Source: Millisia brevis NBRC 105863 (GTDB lineage Bacteria; Actinomycetota; Actinomycetes; Mycobacteriales; Mycobacteriaceae). Taken from it: a stretch of DNA of 64,000 bases. Both the position numbers and the translations under genes were made by a program. The notes beneath the pieces were generated by a model, which did no database searches, had not been told where the DNA came from, and worked only from the letters and a program-made list of their open reading frames with translations. Numbering within the stretch: the stretch's first letter is position 1; the number at the start of each line of letters is the position of its first letter. The stretch is from contig NZ_BCRN01000013.1 of the NCBI RefSeq assembly GCF_001552615.1, forward strand, positions 62,001-126,000, written 5' to 3'. Shown here in pieces: positions 1-12,710 of this stretch.

Positions 1-48
1 CAGCGACACCCGCATCGGTCCGCACCCCCTCGGCTCGTCGTTCCTCAT
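1..48 (-). CDS. possible 5' end of a gene running off the left edge
   Basis: An ATG at 48 opens a frame of 16 codons with no stop before the window edge, downstream of idi on the same strand, about 57 bases after the idi stop. The residues are too few to assign a family. It could equally be noncoding sequence behind idi. It is listed only because idi is often followed by further isoprenoid genes, which is inference. Confidence 0.2.
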   Translation of the reverse strand, partial: MRNDEPRGCGPMRVSL

Positions 49-105
49 CGGGTGGAACCGGCGCGGGTGCCCCCGGATTCCCGGTGGATCGGATGCCCGG
101 TGGAG

Positions 106-660
106 CTAGGGGGTCTCCGACCCTCGGAAGCCGGGGACGTGGTCCGCCGCGGCGTCGATGACCGGTGCCAGCCACGGGGCGTGCGGGACGCCGTCATCGG
201 GACGCCCGGCGACCCAGGCGAAGGCGGAGACCTCCGAGGGATCGGGATCGATCGGGGTGTCCGGTGTGATCTCGCCGACCAGGACGTGGTCGTATTCCCA
301 CTCCTCCCATCGGGAGTCGGGCATCGCGGCCTGGTACTCGAAGCGTCCGACCTCGGTCAGGGTCTCGACGGTGATCCCGAGTTCCTCCCGGACGCGGGTG
401 CGCGCATCCTCGATCAGCGTCGCCTCGGAGGCGGGGTGGCCGCAGCAGGAGTTCGCGAGATAGCCCGGCCACCGCTCCTTGGCGCTCGACCGGATCTGCA
501 GCAGCACCCGACCGGCGCCGTCGTGCAGGACGACGCTGAACGCGCGATGGCGGGCGGCCGGCGCGAGGTGCGCCTCGGTGACCGGGGCGGTGCCGGTCGC
601 GCGGCCGTCCGCGTCGACCAGTTCCACCCGGGCCTCGGTCGCGCCGGTCGCCGCGCTCAT
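106..660 (-). CDS. idi: isopentenyl-diphosphate delta-isomerase, type I
   Basis: This enzyme interconverts IPP and DMAPP in the cytosol and feeds isoprenoid and carotenoid synthesis. The 184-residue product has the Nudix-like fold of type I IDI. The SCCGHP stretch (about residues 71-76) supplies the catalytic Cys and a metal-binding His, and EWEYDH near residue 120 carries the acidic metal-binding/catalytic residues. The length matches the family (about 180). The ATG at 660 overlaps the stop of the upstream NPCBM gene (ATGA), so translation is probably coupled. A phytoene synthase lies at the far right of the window, but the two are about 63 kb apart. Confidence 0.95.
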   Translation of the reverse strand: MSAATGATEARVELVDADGRATGTAPVTEAHLAPAARHRAFSVVLHDGAGRVLLQIRSSAKERWPGYLANSCCGHPASEATLIEDARTRVREELGITVETLTEVGRFEYQAAMPDSRWEEWEYDHVLVGEITPDTPIDPDPSEVSAFAWVAGRPDDGVPHAPWLAPVIDAAADHVPGFRGSETP

Positions 661-1388
661 TCGGTCAGGGTCGGGTCGCCCCAGGCGGCCTCACCGGCAT
701 TGCTGCACCGGCTCAGGTCGCCGTCGATGAACAGGTAGCCCAGCCGCAGGTTCTGCGTATTCGCCACCGAGATGTCGACATCCGCGGACTGTCCCTGGTC
801 GAGATTGCCGGAGGTGTAGACCAATTCGTCGTCGGCGTAGATCTCGAAGCGCACCACCGAGCGGCTGTCGCTGTCGTCGGTGGTGCCGACGGTCGTCGCG
901 AAGGAGCGGTAGTCGCCGCCCAGGTCGTAGGTGAACGACCCGTTGGTGTCACATCCGCCGATCCGCGTCGACAGCGAGTCGGGGAAGCTGCGCCCGTCGA
1001 TCGTCGCCTCGCCGGTGGTCGGCCGCGTATCGCCGGTCGTCTGCAGGCTCGCCAACTCGGTGGTCCGCGCCGTCGTTGTGGTGGTGCTGCGGGTGGTCGT
1101 GGTCTCGCCGGTGGTGGTCGACTCGCTCGCCGAGGTGGTCGTCGACTCCTCGGTGGTCGTCTCGGCCGTGGTGGTCGACTCCGCGGTCGTGGTCTCCGCG
1201 GCGGACGTGGTGGTTTCGGCCGCGGTGGTCGTCGTGGTCGCCGACGCGGAGGTGTCGGCCGGCTCGTCGCCACCGCCGCGGGTGGCCGCGTAGGTGACCG
1301 CGCCGGCGGTCAGCAGCGCGACCAGCAGCATGACCAGGGTGGGAACGCGCGACTTCCGCCGACCGGAACCAGTAGACACGTCCGCCAT
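657..1388 (-). CDS. membrane-anchored NPCBM-domain protein with Thr-rich stalk
   Basis: The product has a short basic N-terminus, one membrane segment at about residues 15-35, a low-complexity Thr/Glu/Ser stalk of about 75 residues, and a C-terminal globular domain of about 130 residues. That domain resembles NPCBM/NEW2 carbohydrate-binding-like modules (GGCDTNGSFTYDLGGDYRSF, later FEIYADDELVY). It is likely anchored in the membrane with the domain outside; its ligand is unknown. I chose the ATG at 1388 because it directly precedes the basic/TM segment; an in-frame start at 1430 would add 14 residues. Its stop overlaps the idi start, an odd pairing of an envelope protein with an isoprenoid enzyme. 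Confidence 0.8.
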   Translation of the reverse strand: MADVSTGSGRRKSRVPTLVMLLVALLTAGAVTYAATRGGGDEPADTSASATTTTTAAETTTSAAETTTAESTTTAETTTEESTTTSASESTTTGETTTTRSTTTTTARTTELASLQTTGDTRPTTGEATIDGRSFPDSLSTRIGGCDTNGSFTYDLGGDYRSFATTVGTTDDSDSRSVVRFEIYADDELVYTSGNLDQGQSADVDISVANTQNLRLGYLFIDGDLSRCSNAGEAAWGDPTLTE

Positions 1389-1476
1389 CGTGCCCCGGGT
1401 GCCACCACGGGCGCCGCAGAATCGCGGCACCGCGACACAATTGTGGTGCGGTCGACGCCCCTACCGCGGAAGGCGC

Positions 1477-5408
<3,932 letters not shown>

Positions 5409-5457
5409 CGCCGATCCACTCGACGGCAGGTTGCCGACGGCCGTTCGCAGACGTCGA

Positions 5458-6144
5458 TCAGCCGTGCGGGCCGTCATCATCGAAGTTCTGTAGACGCCTT
5501 GTGGCTTCCTTGACGAACTCGATATCGGTCATGGCAAGACGAATCGAACCGGAGATGTTGTCGTGGATCGTTCGGTACAGTTCCAGCACCGAGATCGATA
5601 CCTCCGGGACCGCGAAAGGCGGAGGAGCACGGTCGTAGCCGGCGGCGGTATCGGTATACAGCTTCGCCAACGCCTCGATGGTCACGACCTCATCTCGGAA
5701 GTCCTTCAGCTTGAGCTTCGATCGCTCGAGGGAGGTCCAGAAGGGGCTGGATACCCGCTGCCCCCAATCAGCTTCCGCTTGTTTCAGAAATTCACCGGCC
5801 GCCTCGAGATGGCCCGGTAGTCTTCCGATCGCCTCCCATGCCCTTCTGTTCGAGTCCGACATCACCTCGGTCAACCGGGCATGTTGGTCCCGGCGGTTTC
5901 GTGCCTGTTCGTGGCTGATCCTCGCTGCGCGCTCGAGGTCACGATTCTTCTGCTCGACACTGTCTTCACGCTTTTTCACAGCTGCGGCCGTATACGACAA
6001 TGTCACTCCCGCTGCGGTCAAGGCGAAAGCCAGGTGTATCCAGTCGTTCGGGTTGCCGTCGCTGCCGGTCGTGATCAGCAAACTGACCGGCGCGAGGAGG
6101 ATCATGGTGTTGGCGATTCGGCCAGTGAATCTCGAGGTGGTCAT
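5458..6144 (-). CDS. hypothetical protein with two N-terminal membrane segments
   Basis: I do not recognise the family. The 228-residue product begins with a basic/polar leader, two hydrophobic helices (about 9-25 and 34-54), then a charged, probably helical cytoplasmic region (VKKREDSVEQKNRDLERAAR onward) and a C-terminal region rich in Asp. The ATG at 6144 is preceded by GGAAACAGC, a fair ribosome site, so the longer open frame to 6342 is not needed. Base composition is less GC-rich than the neighbours, like the two-component operon upstream on the same strand. It is convergent with the MFS exporter. Confidence 0.65.
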   Translation of the reverse strand: MTTSRFTGRIANTMILLAPVSLLITTGSDGNPNDWIHLAFALTAAGVTLSYTAAAVKKREDSVEQKNRDLERAARISHEQARNRRDQHARLTEVMSDSNRRAWEAIGRLPGHLEAAGEFLKQAEADWGQRVSSPFWTSLERSKLKLKDFRDEVVTIEALAKLYTDTAAGYDRAPPPFAVPEVSISVLELYRTIHDNISGSIRLAMTDIEFVKEATRRLQNFDDDGPHG

Positions 6145-6324
6145 GCTGTTTCCGTGTCGCTCGCTGCCGAATGCGGGCCGACGGGATTGCAGCTGCCGGT
6201 CCGGGTGCACCATGTGCGATGTGCCGGTGCGGGTGATGCACCAACGAGCACATGTGTAGTTCTTTTCGACCCGAATGGACGTTAACTTGGTGACGCATCG
6301 TGTCACCAGACCCGAATGGAGGGA

Positions 6325-6339
6325 CCCCCGAGCAGGGGG
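6325..6339 (-). terminator. candidate hairpin terminator behind the two-component operon
   Basis: CCCCC and GGGGG arms flank a 5-base loop, about 40 bases beyond the last stop of the operon ending at 6379. There is no strong T run, so intrinsic termination is only a guess. Confidence 0.4.
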
Positions 6340-6378
6340 CATAGTTAGTGCAGCTAATGAGATGGTTCGTTCGGGTCG

Positions 6379-7425
6379 CTACTCGCGCCGATTCTCGGAA
6401 TCGACAGGTGTTCCGTCCGTGCCGAATTCCAGGCGGTCCGATCGTTCGCCGTGGACTGCCAATACGGTTGCCAGTCGTGTGCGTCCGGGAGGTAGAACCC
6501 GGGCGGTCACCGTGCCGGCGAAACACCGATCGAGCTGCGCGGAGATGCCGGCCAGGACGCGGGCGGTGGGCTCTTCGGCGACATGGTCGAGGCCTCCATC
6601 ATCGAGCAGGACCACTTCGACACCACGCTGCCGGGCGGCGTTCGCGGCCGTCGAGACCGGCTCCGTCGCCAATTTCGGCGCGCGCAGACTATCCCGCAGC
6701 TGCGCCTCGAGAAGCGCACATTGCGTTAGCTCGGTGGTATCGAGCGGGCGGTCGGATGCGATTCGCTCGAGCAACGGACGCGTGAGAATGTCGAGTTGCT
6801 TCGCCAAGGCCTTTCGCTCGACCAGGGCCGCCCGGGCGGCCGACTCCGCGGCGGCTTGTCGAACGGTGCGTTCGCGCAGCACGAAGACCGCCCGCGCGAT
6901 CGGTCGAATCTTGAACGCAAAGAAGGTGGCCATCAGCAGGGGCCCAGCTCCGGCAAGTTGGACCCCGACATTCATCAATGGCTCGCTACCGTTCATCGTG
7001 TTCCAGGCGATCAGGACGACGATGGTTGATGTCCATCCGGCCCATGCCAGTGCGGTTCGACCCCGTGCTGCCAGGAATGTCTGAGCAGGGGTTGCCGCGG
7101 TCGCAGGCCACAGGTACCAGGCGAATGTTGGTGGCCAAGCTGTAGACGCCAGGATGATCGCACTTGCGACCGGAGCCGCCAGCGCCGTGACCGTCGCGGC
7201 CGTCCGGGGCATGGGATCCCCGTCCACCGATATGACCAGGATGCTCCCGACTGCAACGACAGCAAGGGCGCTGAACGTGGCCACGGCGGAAGTCACGCCG
7301 GGCATGGTGTTGACCGCAATCAGACATATGACGGCAAAGAAGCCGGCCACCAGCACGCGTGCCGTCCACGTCTGCAAGCCGAGGAGGGTGCGGATGTCGC
7401 CGGATCGGTAGGGATCGGAGATCAC
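6379..7425 (-). CDS. membrane protein, kinase-like partner lacking catalytic motifs
   Basis: The 348-residue product has about five or six hydrophobic helices in residues 20-180. A helical linker follows (RTVRQAAAESAARAALVERK) and a cytoplasmic domain of about 130 residues. The layout copies a sensor kinase, but I see no phospho-accepting His-Asp motif and no N- or G-box, so it is probably a pseudokinase-like or signalling accessory protein. The GTG start overlaps the stop of the kinase gene (GTGA), implying coupled translation and a joint function. It could also be an independent membrane sensor; the family is not recognised. Confidence 0.7.
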   Translation of the reverse strand: MISDPYRSGDIRTLLGLQTWTARVLVAGFFAVICLIAVNTMPGVTSAVATFSALAVVAVGSILVISVDGDPMPRTAATVTALAAPVASAIILASTAWPPTFAWYLWPATAATPAQTFLAARGRTALAWAGWTSTIVVLIAWNTMNGSEPLMNVGVQLAGAGPLLMATFFAFKIRPIARAVFVLRERTVRQAAAESAARAALVERKALAKQLDILTRPLLERIASDRPLDTTELTQCALLEAQLRDSLRAPKLATEPVSTAANAARQRGVEVVLLDDGGLDHVAEEPTARVLAGISAQLDRCFAGTVTARVLPPGRTRLATVLAVHGERSDRLEFGTDGTPVDSENRRE

Positions 7426-8597
7426 GTGGTCCGCCCCCAGCCGAGTGTGACGGTGGTGCCTCGGCCCGGTGCGGAGTCGATGGCTGAAGTCGCGCCGGGG
7501 ACGGTCCGCGTCCGATTGTGGATGCTGACCTGGATCCCCAGTCGGTGCGGGGGGACCGCACGCGGGTCGAACCCGCATCCGTTGTCGGTGACTCGAATAC
7601 CGACCCTATCGGTATCGACGACCAGCGATATCGAGCGCTTTGCCGACCCGCCGGCATGCCGGACGCTGTTTCGGACGGCTTCGGCGGTGGCATCGACCAA
7701 CACTCGCGCCGCCTCACCCGGAAGTCGAACGGCGATCGGAGCCAGGTCGAATTCGACGTTTGCATCGCCATCCAGATCACCGATGGCGGAGCGAACCGAC
7801 GCTGCCAGATACGACGCATCGACGGTGCCGTCGATGTCGAAATCGGTAGACAGATCTCCCAGATCTTGGAGCGCCTTGTCGGCGCTCCGCCGAACCGTGG
7901 GTGTCGATCCTTGCCTGTTGACCGCGAGCAGTGTCGCCATGATGTGGTCGTGGACCAGTGCGTCGAGACGCTGCCGTTCGGAGGCCCGCGCCCGCGCAGC
8001 GGCCGCCCCTGCTGCAGCTGCCTCCGAGGTCGCGCGCGTTTCGTCGAGAAGACGACCCGTCCGCATGGCCATGACGGTAGCCGCGACGAACAAGGAGCTG
8101 AATGACGTGGCAAAAGCAACGTCCGTCCAGAACAAGTCATTGTTGTTGGAATTGACGAGATAGCTGAGCGTCTGAGCGGCGAGGGCTGAAACCGGCAAGT
8201 AGACGAGGCCGACCCGGTAGCCGCTGCCGGCGACGGCGGCCATCGTGCACAGCGCCGGGAACGCGGCAAGCCAGACCGGTGGTGGCGTGCTGGTTTGTGG
8301 GCCCACCCACGCAATGAAGCCGGTGGCCAGTGCGATCAGATAACCGCCCGCTGCGATATTCGCGCACCAACGCATCCGTCGTTGAGTACCGCGGAATCCT
8401 TCGACGCCGAGCCACAGTCCCGGTAGGAAGACGACCACCAACGCCAGCGGAGTCCACCACTCCGCAAATCGAGATGCATAACCGAGCGCATTCGGTACCG
8501 ACAATGCCAGGTATATGACGTACCCGGCCGCAATGAACTGTACGAAGACTCGTCGAATGCGTGACTCGGCCGGCCCGGGAGTGATTGTCGCGCTCAT
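7422..8597 (-). CDS. sensor histidine kinase, NarL/DesK type
   Basis: A membrane sensor kinase of 391 residues. Six hydrophobic segments (about 16-180) form the sensor, followed by a linker and a HisKA_3-like helix with the phospho-acceptor His at about 216 (ALVHDHIMATLL). The HATPase_c domain has N-box EAVRNSVRHAG and G-box DNGCGFDP, ending GRGTTVTLGW. It overlaps the response regulator upstream (ATGA at 8594-8597) and the kinase-like gene downstream (GTGA at 7422-7425), so all three are one translationally coupled unit. The signal is unknown. Confidence 0.92.
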   Translation of the reverse strand: MSATITPGPAESRIRRVFVQFIAAGYVIYLALSVPNALGYASRFAEWWTPLALVVVFLPGLWLGVEGFRGTQRRMRWCANIAAGGYLIALATGFIAWVGPQTSTPPPVWLAAFPALCTMAAVAGSGYRVGLVYLPVSALAAQTLSYLVNSNNNDLFWTDVAFATSFSSLFVAATVMAMRTGRLLDETRATSEAAAAGAAAARARASERQRLDALVHDHIMATLLAVNRQGSTPTVRRSADKALQDLGDLSTDFDIDGTVDASYLAASVRSAIGDLDGDANVEFDLAPIAVRLPGEAARVLVDATAEAVRNSVRHAGGSAKRSISLVVDTDRVGIRVTDNGCGFDPRAVPPHRLGIQVSIHNRTRTVPGATSAIDSAPGRGTTVTLGWGRTT

Positions 8598-9292
8598 GAC
8601 CGCCGAAAGGACCGGCGTGGCACGGGAAGGTATCCGTCTTCCAATGCCCGTTTGTACAGTTCGGTCCTGGTTGGCGCCGGGCGACCGGCTTCGGCGTACC
8701 GCAGCCTGATGCGCCGAACGTAGTCGATGACCGTGTTTTCCTGCAGACCTGTCAGGCGAGCCACTCGGGACGTGGTTTCACCGGAGGCATACAACTCCAA
8801 CACCTCGCGTTGTCGTGGGCTCAGGCCCACCGCGTCGAGTCCCGGGTCGCTGTCGATCGCGGCGGCCCACTCGGTGGTGATGATCCCTTCACCTCGGACC
8901 GCCATGCGGATCGCCGACACGACCGCCGCGTTCGGTTGGGACTTCCTCAACACGCCCAGGACTCCGGCCGACGCTGCGAGCCTGACCAGATATGGATCTT
9001 CCCCGCCGGTGAAGACGAGAACCGGGATACCCAGGGCTCGCAGCTGCCCGACGTTGCTAGTTGGCGAGGAGCCGTCTTCCAGGCGCAGATCCAGAATCAC
9101 CAGGCTCAAGGTGGTGCTCTGTTCGAGCAATCCGTCAACGGTCGGAGCGTGCGCCGCCAGGTGGAGGTCCGGCTCGTCGGCGAGAAGCATCGATAGCCCG
9201 GCGATAACCGATTCGTGGTCCTCCACCAATCCGATCGAGTGGATGGCGTCATCGTCCGGGCTCGAGCGGTCGTCGACCACATTCTTCGCCAC
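8594..9292 (-). CDS. LuxR/NarL-type response regulator
   Basis: A 232-residue transcription factor. The receiver domain (about 18-135) has the acidic pair in LVEDH, the phosphorylated Asp at about 68 (VILDLRL), Thr in VFTGG and Lys in LRKS. The LuxR-type HTH (about 156-205: LSPRQREVLELYASGETTSRVARLTGL) is followed by a C-terminal tail of about 30 residues. First gene of the three-gene two-component operon. A minus-strand TATTAT hexamer at 9400-9395 could be its -10 element; no convincing -35 is visible. Confidence 0.92.
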   Translation of the reverse strand: MAKNVVDDRSSPDDDAIHSIGLVEDHESVIAGLSMLLADEPDLHLAAHAPTVDGLLEQSTTLSLVILDLRLEDGSSPTSNVGQLRALGIPVLVFTGGEDPYLVRLAASAGVLGVLRKSQPNAAVVSAIRMAVRGEGIITTEWAAAIDSDPGLDAVGLSPRQREVLELYASGETTSRVARLTGLQENTVIDYVRRIRLRYAEAGRPAPTRTELYKRALEDGYLPVPRRSFRRS

Positions 9293-9453
9293 AATGCCTC
9301 CGCACGACGACTACTTACCGGGATCGCATCAACCTCTCGGATACGGGAGTAAGGGAGGGCGCCATTGGGTAATGCGCTGGAATGCGACCAGGGAATAATA
9401 GCCCTCGCTCGGACCAAGTGATCGAGGCCGGGAAAGTAGTTCCGGTCCGGCTG

Positions 9454-10773
9454 TCACTCCACCCGTTCGAGAATCGCCGAGGCCCCGATGCCCCCGGCGG
9501 CGCAGATGCCGAGCAGGGCGGTCTGCATTCCGGTGCGGTGCAGTTCGTTGGCCATGGTGGTCACCATGCGGGCGCCGGTCGCGGCGAAGGGATGGCCCAG
9601 GGAGATCGAGCCGCCGTGCACGTTGAGGCGGTCGATGTCGATGTCGCCGACGGGCTCGTCGGTGCCGAGGCGCTCGACTGCCCAGGTCTTGGAGGCCAGT
9701 GCGTCGAGCACCGACAGGGTCTGCGCGGCGAACGCTTCGTGGATGTCGACCAGATCGACGTCGGCCAGGGACATTCCGGCCTTCGCCAAGGCGCGGGGCA
9801 TCGAGATCGCCGGACCGATCAGCACCTCGTCGGCCGGATCGACACCGGTGTAACTCCATGACCGGAACGCCGCGAGCGGGGTGAAGCCCAGGGCGCTGGC
9901 CTTCTCCTCGCTCATCAGCAGCACCGCGGACGCGCCGTCGGTCAGCGGGCTCGCGTTGCCCGCCGTCACCGAGCCGTTCTCCGCGAATACCGGCTTCAGC
10001 CGGGCGAGCTTCTCCACCGAGGTATCGGCCCGTACGAGACCATCGGTCGTCACCAAACCTCCGGCGGGCGTCGGAACGCTGATCACCTCGTCGTCGAAAC
10101 GACCGGACGCGATCGCGGCGGCGGCCCGATGATGCGAGCGCGCGGCGAAGGCGTCCTGATCCGCGCGGCCGACGCCGTGGATGCGGGCCATCTTCTCCGC
10201 GGACTCGCCCATCACCTCACCGGTGGTGCGCTCGGCGATCTTCGGGCGCTTGGGCAGCGCATCGTAGAACGGGGCCAGCTGCCGGGCGGCCTCCAGATAG
10301 TCCTTGAATCCCGGCTTGCCCAACGCGATCGGCGCCGACGCGTGCACCACCTTCTGCGGCAGCTTCACCTCCGCATTGCTGGTCGAGTCGCTGCCGCCGG
10401 CGACCATGATGTCGTACTCGCCGCGTTCGATCGCCGCGGCCGCGCTGGTCACCGCCTGCAGGCCGGACGCGCAGGCGCGGGTGACGGTGTAGCCCTCGCA
10501 ATCCGGGTCGAGCTTCAGATCGATCGCGATCTCGCGTGCGATATTTGGTGCGGCGCTGGGCAGTACGACACCACCCCAGACGATCGCCTCAATAGCGTTC
10601 GGCGCCAGGCCGGTCCGGTCGATCAAACCCTGCACCGCCGCGTCCGCCAGATCGATGCTGTCGAGGCGGGTGAAATCGGTGAACGCCCGCAGGAACGGGG
10701 TCCGAATCCCGCCGACGATGACGGCGCGCCGCCCGCTGCTCGTATTCGACCCGGCTGTGCCCGACCCACCCAT
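9454..10773 (-). CDS. acetyl-CoA C-acyltransferase (thiolase), FadI-like
   Basis: A thiolase that cleaves 3-ketoacyl-CoA with CoA in beta-oxidation, or acts in the reverse condensation. The 439 residues contain the nucleophilic Cys in RACASGLQAV (about 110), the HEAFAAQTL region, the catalytic His in GGSISLGHPFAATGAR, and the second Cys in GICAAGGIGAS. The long loop region (ARQLAPFYDALPKRPKIAE) fits FadI/long-chain thiolases better than short AtoB types. ATG 10773 is preferred because GGAG lies 9 bases upstream; ATG 10812 has no ribosome site. No hydratase/dehydrogenase partner adjoins it. Divergent from the ABC importer operon. Confidence 0.92.
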   Translation of the reverse strand: MGGSGTAGSNTSSGRRAVIVGGIRTPFLRAFTDFTRLDSIDLADAAVQGLIDRTGLAPNAIEAIVWGGVVLPSAAPNIAREIAIDLKLDPDCEGYTVTRACASGLQAVTSAAAAIERGEYDIMVAGGSDSTSNAEVKLPQKVVHASAPIALGKPGFKDYLEAARQLAPFYDALPKRPKIAERTTGEVMGESAEKMARIHGVGRADQDAFAARSHHRAAAAIASGRFDDEVISVPTPAGGLVTTDGLVRADTSVEKLARLKPVFAENGSVTAGNASPLTDGASAVLLMSEEKASALGFTPLAAFRSWSYTGVDPADEVLIGPAISMPRALAKAGMSLADVDLVDIHEAFAAQTLSVLDALASKTWAVERLGTDEPVGDIDIDRLNVHGGSISLGHPFAATGARMVTTMANELHRTGMQTALLGICAAGGIGASAILERVE

Positions 10774-10965
10774 ATCCGACGCTCCTGTCGTGGAACCACT
10801 GGTGCGATACATGGTACGTGATGTCCCACTAAATGACCCGGGTCGGATCGGTGGAAACGGGGCGCACGCTGCGTTGTGTCCGAATCGATGCGATGAATAC
10901 TCTGATGCATTCCCGGCATATGCGGCAGCATGTGTCGCGCCCGACCGCACCGATCCGGAGAAGAG

Positions 10966-11817
10966 ATGTCCCGACGCGCCCTCGCTGCACTCGCCCTCGC
11001 CATGTCCGCCGCACTGGGATTGACCGCCTGCTCCTCCGGTTCGAGCGACAGCGCCTCGACCACCACCGACGCCGCCGATGACGGCTACGTCACCCCCGGC
11101 CGCTTCACGGTGGGAACCGGCGAACCGGCGTACTTCCCCTGGGTGATCGACGACGATCCGTCGTCGGGTGAGGGGTTCGAGTCGGCCGTCGCCTACGCCG
11201 TCGCCGACCAACTCGGCTTCGAACCCGACCAGGTCGACTGGGTGCGCACCACCTTCGACTCGGCGATCGCGCCGGGCCCCAAGGACTTCGACGTCAACCT
11301 GCAGCAGTTCTCGATCCGCGAGGAACGCCGCCAGTTCGTCGACTTCTCCAGCCCCTACTACGTGACGACCCAGGTGGTCGTCACCCGCGAGGGTTCCCCG
11401 GCCGCGGGCGCGACGTCGTTGGCGGATCTGCGCGATGTGCTGATCGGCGCCCAGTCCGGCACCACCAGCTTCCTGGCGGCGGAGCGGGCGATCGACCCGA
11501 CCCGTCCGGTGGCCGCGTTCAACAACAATGACGACGTCAAGGTCGCGCTCGAGACCGGCCAGGTCGACGCCGTGGTCTTCGACCTGCCGACCGCCTTCTA
11601 CGTCTCCTCCGCCGAACTGACCGGCGGCATCATCGTCGGGCAGCTGCCCGAGGCCGACGGCGAGCAGGGCGACGAACTCGGATTCGTGCTGCCCAAGGAC
11701 AGCCCGCTGACCGGTGAGGTCACCGCCGCCGTCGACACCCTCCGGGAGAACGGCACTCTCGACCAGCTCGCCGACCAGTGGCTCGGCGGCGACGGCGTCG
11801 CCCCCGTACTGTCCTGA
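10966..11817 (+). CDS. polar amino-acid ABC transporter substrate-binding lipoprotein
   Basis: A family-3 solute-binding protein (SBP_bac_3), 283 residues, anchored outside the membrane. The N-terminus is a lipoprotein signal (MSRRALAALALAMSAALGL) with lipobox LTAC, Cys at about 22. The mature domain has typical elements: GFESAVAYAVADQLGF, DFDVNLQQFSIREERRQFVDFSSPY, and the IGAQSGTTS hinge. The ligand is probably a polar amino acid or similar, inferred from family. The start has GGAGAAG upstream. First gene of a three-gene importer operon with permease and ATPase immediately following. Confidence 0.93.
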   Translation: MSRRALAALALAMSAALGLTACSSGSSDSASTTTDAADDGYVTPGRFTVGTGEPAYFPWVIDDDPSSGEGFESAVAYAVADQLGFEPDQVDWVRTTFDSAIAPGPKDFDVNLQQFSIREERRQFVDFSSPYYVTTQVVVTREGSPAAGATSLADLRDVLIGAQSGTTSFLAAERAIDPTRPVAAFNNNDDVKVALETGQVDAVVFDLPTAFYVSSAELTGGIIVGQLPEADGEQGDELGFVLPKDSPLTGEVTAAVDTLRENGTLDQLADQWLGGDGVAPVLS

Positions 11818-11819
11818 GC

Positions 11820-12710
11820 GTGACCGGTCCGGACCCGGCGGCGACAGGCGTCGCCGGGAACCCGCCCGCCTGGGTCCCCAGCAGTATCGAGGTGGAACGG
11901 CGGGCCTATCGCCGCCGCCAGACCGGCACTTCGGTGCTGATCGCCGCCGCGTCGACCCTGGTCTTCGCGGTGGCCATCTGGGTGCTGGTGATTCGGTCGC
12001 CCGGTTGGGAGCAGGTGCAGGACTTCTTCTTCAACCGCGACGCCCTTATCGCCGCGTGGCCGCGGGTTTTCGAGGGCCTGCTGCTCAATCTGCGGGTGCT
12101 GTTCTTCGCGGTGATCGGTGTCGCGATCCTCGGGTTGCTGCTGGCCGCGGCCCGCACGATCCGCGGCCCGATCTTCTTTCCGCTGCGCTTCCTGGCCGCC
12201 GCCTATACCGACGTCTTCCGCGGTACCCCGTTGCTGATCGTGTTGTACCTGGTTGGGTTCGGGCTCCCGGGTCTACAGATCTTCCCGCGGATGCCGATGG
12301 AATTCTGGGGCACGATCGCGCTGATCCTCACCTACTCGGCGTACGTCTCGGAGGTGCTGCGCGCCGGCATCGAGGCAGTGCACCCGTCGCAGCGGATGGC
12401 GGCCCGCTCGCTCGGTCTCTCGCACACCAAAACCATGCGGCTGGTGGTGCTTCCGCAGGCGGTGCGCAAGGTGACCCCGGCATTGATGAACGATCTGGTC
12501 GCCATGCAGAAGGATGTGGGACTGATCTCGGTGCTCGGCGCGGTCGACGCGGTGCGCGCCGCGCAGATCGAAACCTCGGCGCTGTTCAACTTCACCCCGT
12601 ACGTCCTGGCGGGCCTGCTCTTCGTGGCGATCGCGTTCCCGTTGATCCGGGTGACGGACTGGCTCACCGCGCGGCAACGGCGGCGCGAACAGTTGGGAGC
12701 GGTCGTATGA
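11820..12710 (+). CDS. amino-acid ABC transporter permease
   Basis: A HisM/GlnP-family inner-membrane permease, 296 residues. It has a cytoplasmic N-terminus of about 45 residues, TM segments from about 46, the TDVFRGTPLLIVLYL motif, and the EAA loop EVLRAGIEAVHPSQRMAARSLGLSHTKTMRLVVLPQA that docks the ATPase. The GTG at 11820 lies 2 bases past the binding-protein stop; an in-frame GTG at 11778 would only add arginine-rich residues read inside that gene. Its stop overlaps the ATPase start. Confidence 0.92.
   Translation: MTGPDPAATGVAGNPPAWVPSSIEVERRAYRRRQTGTSVLIAAASTLVFAVAIWVLVIRSPGWEQVQDFFFNRDALIAAWPRVFEGLLLNLRVLFFAVIGVAILGLLLAAARTIRGPIFFPLRFLAAAYTDVFRGTPLLIVLYLVGFGLPGLQIFPRMPMEFWGTIALILTYSAYVSEVLRAGIEAVHPSQRMAARSLGLSHTKTMRLVVLPQAVRKVTPALMNDLVAMQKDVGLISVLGAVDAVRAAQIETSALFNFTPYVLAGLLFVAIAFPLIRVTDWLTARQRRREQLGAVV

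Noticed and set aside
1080-1265. Repetitive GTGGTCGTC-type tract
   Set aside because: It codes for the Thr-rich stalk of the NPCBM protein; irregular spacing rules out a CRISPR array or satellite.
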